This document shows positions 35,050-45,392 of a stretch of DNA of 64,000 bases, one piece after another (position 1 is the stretch's first letter; each line of letters begins with the position of its first letter). Under the pieces are notes generated by a model, which was not told where the DNA came from, did no database searches, and worked only from the letters and a program-made list of their open reading frames with translations. The position numbers were made by a program, and so were the translations under genes. The DNA comes from Lactococcus paracarnosus (lineage in GTDB: Bacteria > Bacillota > Bacilli > Lactobacillales > Streptococcaceae): the NCBI RefSeq assembly GCF_006770285.1, contig NZ_CP017195.1:620001-684000 (forward strand). The letters run 5' to 3'.

Positions 35050-35123
35050 GGACCTTTAGCTCAGCTGGTTAGAGCTCTCGGCTCATAACCGAGCGGTCGT
35101 TGGTTCGAGTCCAACAAGGTCCA
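35050..35123 (+). tRNA. tRNA with CAT anticodon, probably Ile2 (lysidine-modified)
   Basis: Acceptor GGACCTT/AAGGTCC, anticodon loop CTCATAA. Basic annotation would say Met, but the acceptor and GGCTCATAACC stem-loop resemble the Firmicutes tRNA-Ile2 whose C34 is changed to lysidine by TilS so that it reads AUA. It lacks the C1:A72 mismatch of initiator tRNA. Confidence 0.85.
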
Positions 35124-35130
35124 CTTTTTT

Positions 35131-35220
35131 GGAGGATTACCCAAGTCTGGCTGAAGGGAACGGTCTTGAAAACCGTCAGACGTGTAAAAGCGTGCTAGGG
35201 TTCGAATCCCTAATCCTCCT
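35131..35220 (+). tRNA. tRNA-Ser (TGA)
   Basis: Acceptor GGAGGAT/ATCCTCC, loop CTTGAAA, long variable arm. Confidence 0.96.
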
Positions 35221-35263
35221 TATATCATCAAACTATAATGTTTGGTTAGGTGATTTGAATATT

Positions 35264-35336
35264 GGCTCGGTAGCTCAGTTGGTAGAGCAATGGATTGAAG
35301 CTCCATGTGTCGGCGGTTCGATTCCGTCTCGCGCCA
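35264..35336 (+). tRNA. tRNA-Phe (GAA)
   Basis: Acceptor GGCTCGG with TCGCGCC, which leaves one T:C mismatch at pair 4:69; anticodon loop TTGAAGC (GAA). Confidence 0.94.
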
Positions 35337-35359
35337 TGTTTTATAAAAAAGCATTTTTA

Positions 35360-35430
35360 GCGGGTGTAGTTTAATGGTAGAACCTTAGCCTTCCAAGCTA
35401 ACTACGCGAGTTCGATTCTCGTCACCCGCT
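35360..35430 (+). tRNA. tRNA-Gly (TCC)
   Basis: Acceptor GCGGGTG/CACCCGC, loop CTTCCAA. Confidence 0.97.
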
Positions 35431-35504
35431 TTACCATTTAGTTTATTTAAGTGGTTGATAATTAACATCCTATGCATCGTTAACACGTATTTAAACGATA
35501 ATTA

Positions 35505-35578
<74 letters not shown>

Positions 35579-35642
35579 TTGGTAAGTCTTGTCAAAATTA
35601 TGACTTTCAAAAATATGTATTAAATGTTATACTTAAGAAGTT

Positions 35643-35730
35643 GGGGAAGTACTCAAGAGGCTCAAGAGGACGGTTTGCTAAATCGTTAGACTGGGAAACC
35701 GGTGCGCAGGTTCGAATCCTGTCTTCTCCG
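35643..35730 (+). tRNA. tRNA-Ser (GCT)
   Basis: Acceptor GGGGAAG/CTTCTCC (one G:U), loop TTGCTAA, long variable arm. Last tRNA of the operon. Confidence 0.95.
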
Positions 35731-35736
35731 TCTGAT

Positions 35737-35764
35737 ACGTCTATTATTGAATAGACGTTTTTTT
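35737..35764 (+). terminator. Terminator of the rRNA-tRNA operon
   Basis: ACGTCTATT (35737-35745), loop attg, AATAGACGT (35750-35758), then TTTTTT. Confidence 0.92.
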
Positions 35765-35846
35765 GACTATATATCTATTGGCTTACTTATTTTTTATTAA
35801 ATAGTAGTGTAGTCTCTTTGTAGATAGTGGATTGATTGGAGATTTC

Positions 35847-37694
35847 ATGGCTAGACTTGATAAAGAAAAAATAGAAGAAATCAAAGCAAGTGTTAGTGTT
35901 ATAGATGTGATTTCTCAGTATGTGCATTTATCAAAGACTGGTAGTAACTATTTAGGGTTGTGCCCATTTCATGATGAAAAAACGCCGAGTTTTAATGTCA
36001 ATGGCGTCAAGCAGTTCTATCATTGTTTTGGCTGTGGCAAGTCTGGTGATGTCTATAAGTTTATAGAAGATTATAAACAAGTCTCTTTCATGGATGCTGT
36101 AGTAGAAGTTGCTGATATTGGTGGTATCACCTTAGATTTAGATAGACGTGAAACTAAAGCAAATCCTAATCAGCCAATTTATGACTTACATAATCAGGCT
36201 GCACGGATTTACCATACTGTTCTAACCTCTACTGAAGCCGGCGAACAAGCTCGTGACTACCTTTATAGTCGAGGGATTACTGATGCCATTATAGAACGGT
36301 TTAGTATTGGTCTTAGTTTAACGGATCAAGATTTTTTATATCAAAGTGTCAGTCAAAAATTTGAAGAATCCGTCTTAACAAATTCTGGTCTAATTACGTT
36401 TGCTGAAAATCGAATATTTGATAGTTTTCGTGGGCGGATCATGTTCCCACTAAAAAACGAGGACGGGCAAGTGATTGCCTTTTCTGGGAGAGTATGGCAA
36501 GCTGATGATATAGCAAATAAGACATTAGCCAAGTACAAAAATTCGACAACAACACCGATATTTAATAAATCTGAAGCACTATATAATATAGACCAAGCTA
36601 AACAAAGCATTAAAAAAAATCAAGAAGTTTACTTGATGGAAGGTTTTTTAGATGTTATTGCTGCCTATGAAAATGGTATGACAAATGCAGTAGCGAGTAT
36701 GGGAACGGCACTTACTGAGGGACATATTAGGCAACTTAGACGGTTTACTAAAAAGTTTATTCTGGTTTATGATGGAGATAGGGCTGGTCAGGGTGCAATT
36801 TACAAGGCACTAGACATGCTTGCTGCTGATGAGGTTGAAATTGTTCGTATTCCAGATGGGTTAGATCCGGATGAGTATAATAAGACCTATCCAAATTCTC
36901 TTGGGGATTTGATGACAAACAGTAGAATCGTCCCAGTTGAGTTTCTGATGGATTATTTAAGACCTGAAAATCTCAGTAACCTCCAGTCTCAGTTAGCATT
37001 TATTGAGCTATTGGCCCCTAAAATCTCAGCAGTTCGGTCGCTTACAGCCCAAGATGCCTATATAAAGCGTTTAGTTGAGATTTTACCAGATTTCGAGTAT
37101 AATCAAGTAGAATCTGCTGTGAATAAACGGCGTGATGATGTATCCGTCAACTTATCAGTTGATCAGGATGATTTCTTTTTCGATGATGGCATGGCGCCAC
37201 CTCCACCACCAGATTTTGATAACTATGCTTTTGATACTCAGCCTTATGTAACAAATAACCCTAAAACGTTTGAAAAAAAATATACGCATATTGAACGTTC
37301 GGAGTTACATTTATTACATCGTATGATCTATCATCATCATGTATTAACTCGTGTGTCTTCAGTATTAGATTTTCAATTCATACATCAACGTTATCAGCAG
37401 TTATTTGAGCAGATGAAAGGTATGACTGATGTTACTGAGGAGAGTTTATTAGAACAGACGACAGGAGATGATCTTGAGACTGTTTATGAGGTTTTATCAT
37501 CTGTTAATGTACCAAATGACGTCTCCGAACAAGAGATAGATGATTTATTGAAAAATTTTGTTCAAGCAGCAAAATCTACACAGCTAGCGTCCTTACAAGA
37601 GCAGCTGAAACAAGCAAAACAAACTGGTAATAAAGCCTTAGAATTACAATTAACCTTGCAAATTATTGCGCAAACACAACAAGATGGGGTATAA
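35847..37694 (+). CDS. dnaG: DNA primase DnaG
   Basis: The protein has 615 residues from ATG 35847. The CHC2 zinc ribbon is near the start ([11 protein letters not shown] and CFGCGKSGD, about 38-66), the TOPRIM centre follows ([14 protein letters not shown] about 264-277; YDGDRAG about 309), and the C-terminal helicase-binding region contains a Pro/Asp-rich linker ([14 protein letters not shown]). DnaG makes RNA primers for replication. An in-frame TTG at 35832 is possible, but GGAG (35838-35841) points to the ATG. It is followed within 2 nt by rpoD, the conserved macromolecular synthesis operon in its Gram-positive form. Confidence 0.96.
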   Translation: MARLDKEKIEEIKASVSVIDVISQYVHLSKTGSNYLGLCPFHDEKTPSFNVNGVKQFYHCFGCGKSGDVYKFIEDYKQVSFMDAVVEVADIGGITLDLDRRETKANPNQPIYDLHNQAARIYHTVLTSTEAGEQARDYLYSRGITDAIIERFSIGLSLTDQDFLYQSVSQKFEESVLTNSGLITFAENRIFDSFRGRIMFPLKNEDGQVIAFSGRVWQADDIANKTLAKYKNSTTTPIFNKSEALYNIDQAKQSIKKNQEVYLMEGFLDVIAAYENGMTNAVASMGTALTEGHIRQLRRFTKKFILVYDGDRAGQGAIYKALDMLAADEVEIVRIPDGLDPDEYNKTYPNSLGDLMTNSRIVPVEFLMDYLRPENLSNLQSQLAFIELLAPKISAVRSLTAQDAYIKRLVEILPDFEYNQVESAVNKRRDDVSVNLSVDQDDFFFDDGMAPPPPPDFDNYAFDTQPYVTNNPKTFEKKYTHIERSELHLLHRMIYHHHVLTRVSSVLDFQFIHQRYQQLFEQMKGMTDVTEESLLEQTTGDDLETVYEVLSSVNVPNDVSEQEIDDLLKNFVQAAKSTQLASLQEQLKQAKQTGNKALELQLTLQIIAQTQQDGV

Positions 37695-37696
37695 AA

Positions 37697-38827
37697 GTGG
37701 CAGAGATAATTAAAAATAACAAAAAAATTGGTTCAGCATTTAATGTTGCGACAGCTGAATTTATTCGGGACCATAAGAGTTTAGGGCAAGCAGTTGATGA
37801 TGATATTACAACTGAACTTGTCACTGAATTTGAACTAGATACAGATGCGATTGAAGCACTCCTTACAAAAATTCAAGATGCCGGCATATCTATCATTGAT
37901 AAAAACGGCGAACCATCTGTAATGGCGCTTGAGTCGGCAAAAGTTGAAGTAAAAGAAGCTAAAGAAGAAATTGAAGAGATTGTAACAAATGTTCGGATAG
38001 ATGATCCAGTTCGGATGTATTTAAAAGAAATTGGTCGCTTCCCCTTGCTTACTTTTGATGAAGAGACAAAATTAGCTGAGGCTATCGTTGAAGGCGGTGA
38101 AGGTGGAGAAATGGCTAAGCAAATGCTTGCTGAAGCCAATCTTCGTCTTGTTGTCTCTATTGCTAAACGTTATTCAGGCCGTGGCATGCAGTTTCTTGAT
38201 TTGATTCAAGAAGGCAATATGGGCTTGATGAAAGCTGTTGACAAATTTGACCATACAAAAGGATTCAAGTTTTCAACTTATGCCACGTGGTGGATTCGTC
38301 AAGCAATCACACGTGCCATAGCTGACCAAGCACGCACGATTCGTATTCCTGTCCACATGGTTGAGACAATCAATAAATTGATTCGAATTCAACGTCAGCT
38401 CTTACAGGACTTAGGACGTGATCCATCACCAGAAGAAATTGGTGCTGAAATGGATATTAAGGCTGAACGTGTTAGAGAAATTTTGAAAATCGCACAAGAG
38501 CCTGTATCATTGGAAACGCCGATTGGTGAGGAAGATGATTCACATCTTGGTGATTTCATCGAGGATGATGCGATTGAAAGTCCAGTTGACTACACCAACC
38601 GTGTGATGCTCCGTGAACAGCTAGATGAAGTCATGGACACCCTAACTGACCGTGAAGAAAACGTCCTTCGGATGCGCTTTGGTCTAGATGATGGTAGAAT
38701 GCATACACTTGAAGATGTTGGTAAACAATTTAAAGTGACACGCGAACGTATCCGTCAAATTGAAGCAAAAGCCTTAAAGAAATTACGTCATCCAAGACGT
38801 AGTAAGCAATTAAGAGACTTCATGTAA
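37697..38827 (+). CDS. rpoD: RNA polymerase principal sigma factor
   Basis: This 376-residue sigma-70 factor starts with GTG, 2 nt after dnaG. A short acidic N-terminal region is followed by region 1.2 ([19 protein letters not shown]), region 2 with [24 protein letters not shown] and [16 protein letters not shown], region 3, and the region 4.2 helix-turn-helix [29 protein letters not shown] (in parts near 345-370). It recognises TTGACA/TATAAT promoters such as those listed here. It ends in a terminator. Confidence 0.97.
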   Translation: MAEIIKNNKKIGSAFNVATAEFIRDHKSLGQAVDDDITTELVTEFELDTDAIEALLTKIQDAGISIIDKNGEPSVMALESAKVEVKEAKEEIEEIVTNVRIDDPVRMYLKEIGRFPLLTFDEETKLAEAIVEGGEGGEMAKQMLAEANLRLVVSIAKRYSGRGMQFLDLIQEGNMGLMKAVDKFDHTKGFKFSTYATWWIRQAITRAIADQARTIRIPVHMVETINKLIRIQRQLLQDLGRDPSPEEIGAEMDIKAERVREILKIAQEPVSLETPIGEEDDSHLGDFIEDDAIESPVDYTNRVMLREQLDEVMDTLTDREENVLRMRFGLDDGRMHTLEDVGKQFKVTRERIRQIEAKALKKLRHPRRSKQLRDFM

Positions 38828-38842
38828 TTGTATGACAGAATA

Positions 38843-38874
38843 ATGAAAAAGATGTCCTTGGATGTCTTTTTTCA
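38843..38874 (+). terminator. Terminator after rpoD
   Basis: TGAAAAAGATGTCC and GGATGTCTTTTTTCA form a long stem with two wobble pairs and a run of T. Confidence 0.7.
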
Positions 38875-38895
38875 TCTTTATAATGAGCAATATGC

Positions 38896-38924
38896 TTGAA
38901 AATATATTACAATAAACATATAAT
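38896..38924 (+). promoter_or_regulatory. clpE promoter
   Basis: TTGAAA (38896-38901), 17 bp, TATAAT (38919-38924); the leader to clpE is about 120 nt and includes an imperfect hairpin (GGTTATCTA near 38982 with TAGATAGCC near 39022). Confidence 0.85.
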
Positions 38925-38932
38925 GAGTTAAA

Positions 38933-38949
38933 GGTCAATATTGGTCAAA
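38933..38949 (+). promoter_or_regulatory. CtsR operator of clpE
   Basis: Heptad direct repeat GGTCAAT-att-GGTCAAA, matching the CtsR consensus GGTCAAA-NAN-GGTCAAA except the last base of the first heptad and the spacer's middle base. It covers the transcription start, so heat-sensitive CtsR should block transcription at normal temperature. Confidence 0.85.
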
Positions 38950-39051
38950 CGGTACTGAACCTTTTATAAACTAAAAAATAAGGGTTATCTAGCGTCAAGT
39001 GAGCTATCAAACTGCTTGCTATAGATAGCCTAAGAATTGTAAAGGAGTTAC

Positions 39052-41331
39052 ATGATGCTCTGTCAAAACTGTGAACTTAATGAAGCAACCATTCACCTTT
39101 ATACAAATATGAATGGCACTAAAAAGCAAAATGATCTTTGCCAAAACTGTTATCAAATTATGAAAGCTGGAGGTCGCGAAAATCTGCTAGGTGGTTCAGC
39201 TGTTAACCCAACAAAAAATCAATCAGATAATAACTTTAATCCCTTTGACGACTTATTTGGTACGCTAGGCAATAATGCAAATCGTGCCAATAATCGCTCT
39301 GATCAATCAACACCGCCGACCCAATCTGGCAGAGGCGGAAATGGTAATGGTGGTAGAGGAAGTAGTAAGGCCAAAGGGATGTTAGAAGACTTTGGCTTTA
39401 ATGTGACCGAAAGTGCCCGTAAAGGGGAGATCGATCCTGTAATCGGCCGAGATCAAGAGATCACGCGTGTTATAGAAATTTTGAATCGTCGAACTAAAAA
39501 TAACCCTGTCTTAATTGGGGAACCAGGTGTTGGTAAAACGGCAGTTGTAGAAGGTCTAGCACAAAAAATAGTTGACGGCGATGTGCCGCAAAAACTACAA
39601 AATAAAGAAGTGATCCGACTTGACGTGGTCAGTCTGGTTCAAGGAACTGGTATCCGTGGTCAATTTGAAGAACGGATGCAAAAATTAATGAAAGAAATTT
39701 CTAGTCGTAAAGACGTGATTCTGTTCATTGATGAAATCCATGAAATTGTTGGTGCCGGTGCAGCCGGTGATGGCAATATGGATGCTGGTAATATCTTAAA
39801 ACCAGCGCTTGCCCGTGGTGAGTTACAACTTGTCGGGGCGACGACACTTAATGAGTACCGGATCATTGAAAAAGATGCGGCCTTAGAACGTCGGATGCAG
39901 CCAGTTAAAGTAGATGAGCCATCTGTTGAAGAAACGATTACGATTTTACGTGGGATTCAAAGTCGCTATGAAGACTACCATCATGTGAGCTACACAGATG
40001 AGGCAATCGAACAGGCAGCAATTTTATCTAATCGCTATATTCAAGATAGGTTCTTACCAGATAAGGCAATTGATTTATTAGATGAGTCTGGTTCTAAGAA
40101 AAATCTGACGCTAAAATTTATCGATCCTGAAGAAATTGCCAAACGCATTCAGTCGTCTGAGGATGCTAAAAATGATGCCCTTCGGTCTGAGGATTTTGAA
40201 AAGGCAGCCCATTTTCGTGACCAGATTGCTAAATTACGTGAATTATCGAAGCAGAAGCTGGCAGATGAAGATACACCGATCATCACAGAAAAAGATATCG
40301 AATCTATTATCGAAGAAAAAACGCATATTCCTGTTGGTGATTTAAAAGAAAAAGAACAAACACAGTTAATCAATTTGTCAGATGACTTAAAGGGACACGT
40401 GATTGGACAAGATGAAGCAATCGATAAGATTGCTAAAGCGGTGCGTCGTAATCGTGTTGGCTTAGGTAAGGCAAATCGACCAATTGGTAGCTTTATGTTT
40501 GTTGGCCCAACTGGTGTTGGTAAGACAGAATTAGCTAAGCAATTAGCTTTGGAACTCTTTGGTAGTCAGAACAGCATGATTCGCTTTGACATGAGTGAAT
40601 ATATGGAAAAACATAGTGTGGCTAAATTAATTGGTGCACCTCCAGGGTATGTTGGCTATGAAGAAGCGGGCCAGTTAACTGAAAAAGTCCGCCGCAATCC
40701 CTACTCACTGATTTTACTTGATGAGATTGAAAAAGCACATCCAGATGTCATGCATATGTTCTTGCAAATTCTAGATGATGGTCGCTTGACAGATGCACAG
40801 GGTAGAACGATTAGCTTTAAGGATACGATTATCATCATGACATCAAATGCTGGTACCGGTAAGGTAGAAGCGAATGTTGGCTTTGGTGCGGCTCGTGAAG
40901 GCCTGACCAATTCTGTTTTGGGTCAACTAGGTGATTTCTTTAGTCCTGAATTTATGAATCGATTTGATGCCATCATAGAGTTTAAGACACTTAGCAAGGA
41001 AAATCTGCTTAAAATAGTTGATTTGATGTTAGCAGATGTGAATGCGCAAATCAAACGCAATGAGATTCATTTGGAAGTGACACAAGAGGTCAAAGAAAAA
41101 TTAGTTGAACTGGGTTATGATCCTAAAATGGGTGCTAGACCTTTACGTCGAACAATTCAGGATCATATCGAAGATAAGATTGCTGATTTCTACATCGAAC
41201 ATCCAGACTACAAGAACCTGTTAGCAGATCTGATTGATGATGAAATTGTCATATCGGCAGTAGCAGTTGCTGATCAGGATGACACGACAGCTATTACATC
41301 AACTGTCTCTGACGATAATGAAACTGAGTAA
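39052..41331 (+). CDS. clpE: ATP-dependent Clp protease ATP-binding subunit ClpE
   Basis: The 759-residue Hsp100 protein has the ClpE hallmark: an N-terminal Cys4 zinc finger (CQNCE...CQNC, about 3-31), then a Gly/Asn-rich linker (about 65-105). Two AAA+ modules follow with [10 protein letters not shown] (about 157) and [10 protein letters not shown] (about 484), separated by a UVR-like coiled coil (about 365-400). It unfolds proteins for ClpP and serves in heat stress and CtsR inactivation. Expression is controlled by the CtsR box at 38933. AAAGGAG precedes ATG; it is a single-gene unit with a shared terminator. Confidence 0.95.
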   Translation: MMLCQNCELNEATIHLYTNMNGTKKQNDLCQNCYQIMKAGGRENLLGGSAVNPTKNQSDNNFNPFDDLFGTLGNNANRANNRSDQSTPPTQSGRGGNGNGGRGSSKAKGMLEDFGFNVTESARKGEIDPVIGRDQEITRVIEILNRRTKNNPVLIGEPGVGKTAVVEGLAQKIVDGDVPQKLQNKEVIRLDVVSLVQGTGIRGQFEERMQKLMKEISSRKDVILFIDEIHEIVGAGAAGDGNMDAGNILKPALARGELQLVGATTLNEYRIIEKDAALERRMQPVKVDEPSVEETITILRGIQSRYEDYHHVSYTDEAIEQAAILSNRYIQDRFLPDKAIDLLDESGSKKNLTLKFIDPEEIAKRIQSSEDAKNDALRSEDFEKAAHFRDQIAKLRELSKQKLADEDTPIITEKDIESIIEEKTHIPVGDLKEKEQTQLINLSDDLKGHVIGQDEAIDKIAKAVRRNRVGLGKANRPIGSFMFVGPTGVGKTELAKQLALELFGSQNSMIRFDMSEYMEKHSVAKLIGAPPGYVGYEEAGQLTEKVRRNPYSLILLDEIEKAHPDVMHMFLQILDDGRLTDAQGRTISFKDTIIIMTSNAGTGKVEANVGFGAAREGLTNSVLGQLGDFFSPEFMNRFDAIIEFKTLSKENLLKIVDLMLADVNAQIKRNEIHLEVTQEVKEKLVELGYDPKMGARPLRRTIQDHIEDKIADFYIEHPDYKNLLADLIDDEIVISAVAVADQDDTTAITSTVSDDNETE

Positions 41332-41332
41332 T

Positions 41333-41367
41333 AAAAAATGCTTGACCGCAATGGTCAAGCATTTTTT
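41333..41367. terminator. Bidirectional terminator between clpE and def
   Basis: AAAAAATGCTTGACC (41333-41347), 5-nt loop, GGTCAAGCATTTTTT (41353-41367), perfect 15 bp, serving both convergent genes. Confidence 0.95.
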
Positions 41368-41371
41368 CATA

Positions 41372-41992
41372 TTATTCAATGATTAGCATACCTTCTTTAA
41401 TAGCGAAGGGATTGGCTTCATTAATGCGATCATAGAACATGATGCCATTGGTATGGTCGATTTCATGTTGCACGACCATAGCATCATAGCCTCTGAGTTT
41501 GAGACGTTGGGTGTCTCCGTTTTTGTCAATATACTCAACAGTGACACGTGCATGTCGCACGACATAACCAGGAACGTCACGATCGACCGATAAGCAACCT
41601 TCACCATCTGCAAGCGCAGCATCTTGTACAGAATGTGCGACGATTTTAGCATTGTACATGATGGTTGCAAGGCGATAGGCATCACTTGTCATTTCAGCTG
41701 CTTCTTCTGTATCAAATTCTTTTGGCACTAGGCAAGCGATGATTTTTTTAGAAATATCAAGTTGTGGGGCTGCAATGCCAACGCCACCGCGTAGTCCTAA
41801 TTTTTCAGACATGACTGGATCTTGTGAATGACGTAAAAAGGCTAACATCTTTTCTCCGAGAATAATATCCTCATCAGAAAGTGGTAACGTAACGTCTAGA
41901 CCTTCTTGGCGTAATGTTGGGTTGCCTTCACGAATGATATCATTCATATCGATTAAATGGCTTGCTTTAATTAAATTATCTTGTACTGACAT
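41372..41992 (-). CDS. def: Peptide deformylase
   Basis: The 206-residue type II deformylase of Gram-positive length has motif 1 GVGIAAPQ (about 69-76), motif 2 EGCLSVD (metal-binding Cys, about 129-135) and motif 3 QHEIDH (metal-binding His pair, about 173-178). It removes the formyl group from new N-terminal methionines. It lies convergent to clpE and divergent from uvrB; GAGGG (41999-42003 region on the - strand) is the ribosome site. The intergenic DNA before it holds an 8-bp inverted repeat. Confidence 0.96.
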   Translation of the reverse strand: MSVQDNLIKASHLIDMNDIIREGNPTLRQEGLDVTLPLSDEDIILGEKMLAFLRHSQDPVMSEKLGLRGGVGIAAPQLDISKKIIACLVPKEFDTEEAAEMTSDAYRLATIMYNAKIVAHSVQDAALADGEGCLSVDRDVPGYVVRHARVTVEYIDKNGDTQRLKLRGYDAMVVQHEIDHTNGIMFYDRINEANPFAIKEGMLIIE

Positions 41993-42041
41993 GGTACCCT
42001 CTTTTTTATAAATTTGGCTTACTAAGCGATTAATATGGACA

Positions 42042-42060
42042 CCTATCTAACCTAGATAGG
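42042..42060. repeat. 8-bp inverted repeat between def and uvrB
   Basis: CCTATCTA (42042-42049), 3 nt, TAGATAGG (42053-42060). It lies about 50 nt upstream of def. No T-run follows on either strand, so it looks like an operator or leader hairpin. Confidence 0.55.
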
Positions 42061-42148
42061 GTGATTAATGAGTTAACAATTTGTGTATTTTACTATATTT
42101 GGTGTGTATAGAGCCGAGTATATTATACCACAAATTAGCCTATAAAAA

Positions 42149-42157
42149 TGGTAAAAT
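42149..42157 (+). promoter_or_regulatory. Extended -10 promoter placing uvrB start at +1
   Basis: TG (42149-42150), one base, TAAAAT (42152-42157); 7 nt further is 42164, the A of the uvrB ATG. No Shine-Dalgarno is visible before the gene. Confidence 0.55.
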
Positions 42158-42163
42158 TGTCCT

Positions 42164-44152
42164 ATGATAGAAAAAGACACGTCACGAAAATTTGAACTAA
42201 TCTCAAAATATTCGCCTTCTGGAGATCAGCCTACAGCGATAGAAGCCTTATGTGAAGGTATCGAAAATGGTGAAAAGGCACAGATTCTTTTGGGTGCAAC
42301 AGGAACTGGTAAGACTTATACCATGAGTCAAGTGATTGCTAGGGAAAATAGACCAACATTAGTGATCGCTCATAATAAAACACTTGCAGGCCAACTCTAT
42401 GGTGAGTTTAAAGAATTCTTCCCTAATAATGCGGTTGAATATTTTGTTTCCTACTATGATTATTATCAGCCAGAGGCTTACGTGCCATCAAGTGATACCT
42501 ATATTGAAAAAGATTCGTCAGTCAATGAAGAAATTGATAAACTCCGCCACAGTGCGACGAGTTCGCTTTTAGAGCGCAATGACGTGATCGTAGTTGCATC
42601 GGTCAGCTGTATTTATGGCTTGGGTAATCCAAAAGAATATGCTGATAATGTGGTGAGTTTACGTCCTGGATTAGAGATTTCTAGGGACCATTTGTTAAAC
42701 AGTTTAGTTGATATTCAGTTTGAACGTAATGATATAGACTTCCAGCGTGGCAAATTCCGTGTACGAGGAGATGTGGTCGAGATATTTCCAGCTTCTCGTG
42801 ACGAAAATGCGTTTCGGGTTGAATTTTTTGGCGATGAAATTGAACGTATTCGTGAGATTGAAGCCCTAACAGGACATGTACTCGGTGAAGTAGAACATCT
42901 AGCCATATTCCCAGCGACTCACTTTGTGACAAATGATGAGCATATGGAAGACTCGATTGCTAAAATAGAAGCAGAACTTGAAGGGCAACTCAAGACCTTT
43001 AATGAAGAGGGCAAATTATTAGAAGCACAGCGCTTGGAACAGCGGACAAATTATGATATTGAGATGCTCCGTGAGATGGGCTATACAAATGGCGTCGAAA
43101 ACTATTCTCGTCATATGGATGGGCGATCTGAAGGTGAACCTCCTTACACACTCCTTGATTTCTTCCCTGATGATTTCATGATCATGATTGATGAAAGTCA
43201 TATGACCATGGGTCAGATAAAAGGGATGTATAATGGTGACCGTGCGCGTAAGGAGATGCTGGTTAACTATGGCTTCCGCTTGCCAAGTGCCTTAGATAAT
43301 CGACCTTTGAAACGAGAAGAATTTGAGAGTCACATCCATCAAATCGTTTATGTATCAGCAACGCCAGGAGACTATGAATTAGAACAGACAGATACCATCG
43401 TTGAGCAAATCATACGACCAACTGGCTTATTAGATCCTATCGTTGAAGTCCGACCTAGCATGGGACAGATCGATGACTTATTAGGCGAAATAAATGCGCG
43501 TGCTGAGCGTAACGAACGCACCTTTGTGACGACCATGACCAAGAAAATGGCAGAAGACTTAACGACTTATTTCAAGGAAATGGGTGTTAAGGTTAAATAT
43601 ATGCACTCGGATATAAAGACCTTAGAGCGAACGGAAATTCTACGTGACTTAAGACTTGGTGTGTTTGACGTCTTAATCGGGATTAATCTCTTACGTGAAG
43701 GGATAGATGTCCCCGAGGTATCCTTAGTTGCGATTCTCGATGCTGACAAGGAAGGCTTCCTTCGTAATGCTAGAGGACTTGTCCAAACCATCGGTCGTGC
43801 TGCACGTAACTCTGAAGGGCGCGTGATCATGTATGCGGATAAGATGACAGCATCCATGCAAATTGCCATTGAGGAAACAGCAAGACGTCGTGAGACACAG
43901 ATAGCCTATAATACTGAACATGGGATCACACCGACAACGATTATCAAAGAAATACGAGATAAGATCGGCCTAACTAAAGTTGCTGATGATGGTCAAGAAG
44001 TAGCCGTCGATTACACAACGATGAATCGTAAAGAACGTAAGGCTGCGATTAAAACATTAACTGAACAGATGAATGAAGCAGCAGGCAACTTAGACTATGA
44101 GTTGGCAGCACAAATTCGAGATACGATTTTAGAGATTAAAGCGATTGACTAG
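42164..44152 (+). CDS. uvrB: Excinuclease ABC subunit B
   Basis: The 662-residue helicase-like repair protein has Walker [15 protein letters not shown] (near 43-55), the DNA-clamping beta-hairpin [16 protein letters not shown] (near 90-106), helicase motifs through QTIGRAARN, and a C-terminal UVR domain ([22 protein letters not shown] in parts) that binds UvrC. It verifies damage in nucleotide excision repair. The beginning matches UvrB proteins, so the start is not truncated, yet there is no ribosome site upstream. Confidence 0.97.
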   Translation: MIEKDTSRKFELISKYSPSGDQPTAIEALCEGIENGEKAQILLGATGTGKTYTMSQVIARENRPTLVIAHNKTLAGQLYGEFKEFFPNNAVEYFVSYYDYYQPEAYVPSSDTYIEKDSSVNEEIDKLRHSATSSLLERNDVIVVASVSCIYGLGNPKEYADNVVSLRPGLEISRDHLLNSLVDIQFERNDIDFQRGKFRVRGDVVEIFPASRDENAFRVEFFGDEIERIREIEALTGHVLGEVEHLAIFPATHFVTNDEHMEDSIAKIEAELEGQLKTFNEEGKLLEAQRLEQRTNYDIEMLREMGYTNGVENYSRHMDGRSEGEPPYTLLDFFPDDFMIMIDESHMTMGQIKGMYNGDRARKEMLVNYGFRLPSALDNRPLKREEFESHIHQIVYVSATPGDYELEQTDTIVEQIIRPTGLLDPIVEVRPSMGQIDDLLGEINARAERNERTFVTTMTKKMAEDLTTYFKEMGVKVKYMHSDIKTLERTEILRDLRLGVFDVLIGINLLREGIDVPEVSLVAILDADKEGFLRNARGLVQTIGRAARNSEGRVIMYADKMTASMQIAIEETARRRETQIAYNTEHGITPTTIIKEIRDKIGLTKVADDGQEVAVDYTTMNRKERKAAIKTLTEQMNEAAGNLDYELAAQIRDTILEIKAID

Positions 44153-44283
44153 GAACCGATAATATACACAAATATGCATGGTTAATGAAGTGCTTATACG
44201 TAAGTGCTAGTCATGACAACGCTGTAAAACCTTATTTTAAAAGGAAATTTGTTGGCTGATATTAGTAAAACTTAGCAAAAGAC

Positions 44284-44311
44284 TTGACTTTATTCAATAA
44301 AAATGTATAAT
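44284..44311 (+). promoter_or_regulatory. Promoter of first binding-protein gene
   Basis: TTGACT (44284-44289), 16 bp, TATAAT (44306-44311). Confidence 0.8.
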
Positions 44312-44357
44312 TATTAGTGTTTGAAAAATAAATATACAAGTTTGGAAGTAGAAAAAA

Positions 44358-45164
44358 ATGACATTAAAAAAACTAGGCCTAACACTTATGGCCTTAACAT
44401 TGCTTGTGACACTTGCTGCATGTGGCACATCATCAAAAAATGGTTTATCTAAAATAAAAGATAAAGGGACTTTGACAGTTGCTGTCAGTCCTGACTATGC
44501 GCCATTTGAGTTTCAGATGCTAAAAGATGGCAAAAATGTCGTTGTTGGATCTGATATTGATTTAGCAAATGAAATTGGTAAAGCCTTGGGAGTAAAAGTT
44601 AAAATCCAGGCTATGGACTTTAACAACGTACTTGCGAGTGTGACCAGTGGTAAAGCTGATATCGCCATATCAGGTATATCTGCTGATGCAGAACGTAAGA
44701 AAGCCTACGACTTTTCAGATAGCTATTATTCAGCACAAAATGTGATCGTTGTTAAGAAAGCCAATCAGGATAAACTGAAAACACTTGCTGAGTTTAAAGG
44801 TCAAAAAGTGGCAGCTCAAAAAGGATCTGTTCAAGAGAAAGTAGCGACTGAACAGGTTAAGGATGCCTCATTAGTTGCTTTGATCAAAACAGGACAAGCA
44901 ATCAATGAACTTAAAAATGGCACAGTCGAAGGGGTTGTATTAGAAGGCCCTATCGCTAAGTCTTATGTGTCAGCCAACTCAGATTTAATGATTTCAGATA
45001 TCAAATTAGATTCTTCAGATACAGATAGTTACTGTGTCGCGATGCCTAAAAAATCTGATGCACTTAAAAAAGAAATTGATCAAGTAATCAAGAAATTAAA
45101 AGCAACTGATGCAGTTAACAAATCAGTTGAGAAAAACTTTGAACTCGCACAAACAGCTAAATAA
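44358..45164 (+). CDS. Amino-acid ABC transporter substrate-binding lipoprotein (copy 1)
   Basis: The 268-residue protein has a signal peptide and lipobox (LAACG, Cys near 22), so it should be lipid-anchored outside the membrane. The SBP_bac_3 fold is clear: KDKGTLTVAVSPDYAPFEF, GSDIDLANEIGKALGVKV, GKADIAISGISADAERKKAYDFS and the C-terminal DQVIKKLKATDAVNKSVEK. It binds an amino acid for ABC import. No permease or ATPase gene is adjacent. It is followed by a closely similar second copy with its own promoter. The ligand cannot be told from sequence. Confidence 0.9.
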   Translation: MTLKKLGLTLMALTLLVTLAACGTSSKNGLSKIKDKGTLTVAVSPDYAPFEFQMLKDGKNVVVGSDIDLANEIGKALGVKVKIQAMDFNNVLASVTSGKADIAISGISADAERKKAYDFSDSYYSAQNVIVVKKANQDKLKTLAEFKGQKVAAQKGSVQEKVATEQVKDASLVALIKTGQAINELKNGTVEGVVLEGPIAKSYVSANSDLMISDIKLDSSDTDSYCVAMPKKSDALKKEIDQVIKKLKATDAVNKSVEKNFELAQTAK

Positions 45165-45176
45165 TGGGTTAACCAT

Positions 45177-45230
45177 AAAATAATCATTACCAACCTGTGC
45201 TTGCACAGAGCAGGTATGATTATTTTTTTA
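45177..45230 (+). terminator. Terminator between the two binding-protein genes
   Basis: AAAATAATCAT (45177-45187) and ACCTG inside pair with CAGGT-ATGATTATTTT (45211-45226), with a 5-nt bulge, then T-run. Confidence 0.75.
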
Positions 45231-45323
45231 CTTTAAAATGAGTCAAATATGGCAGAAAACAATCAAATTTAGGTCTAAATCCGAACATAGAAAGGATAAT
45301 CGTTAGATTCCGAGCAAATAATC

Positions 45324-45351
45324 TTGACTTTATAAACCATAGATGTATAAT
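45324..45351 (+). promoter_or_regulatory. Promoter of second binding-protein gene
   Basis: TTGACT (45324-45329), 16 bp, TATAAT (45346-45351). Elements, spacer length and flanking ATG-TATAATTAT match the promoter at 44284, showing it was copied with the gene. Confidence 0.8.
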
Positions 45352-45392
45352 TATACTATAAACTAAATAAATATACAGAAAAGGATATAAAA

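Noticed and set aside
35050..35123. Initiator tRNA-fMet
   Set aside because: It has the CAT anticodon but a fully paired G1:C72 acceptor and no GGG/CCC anticodon stem; elongator Met or, more likely, Ile2 fits.
38982..39030. Riboswitch in the clpE leader
   Set aside because: The hairpin is imperfect and there is no terminator; the CtsR operator already explains regulation.
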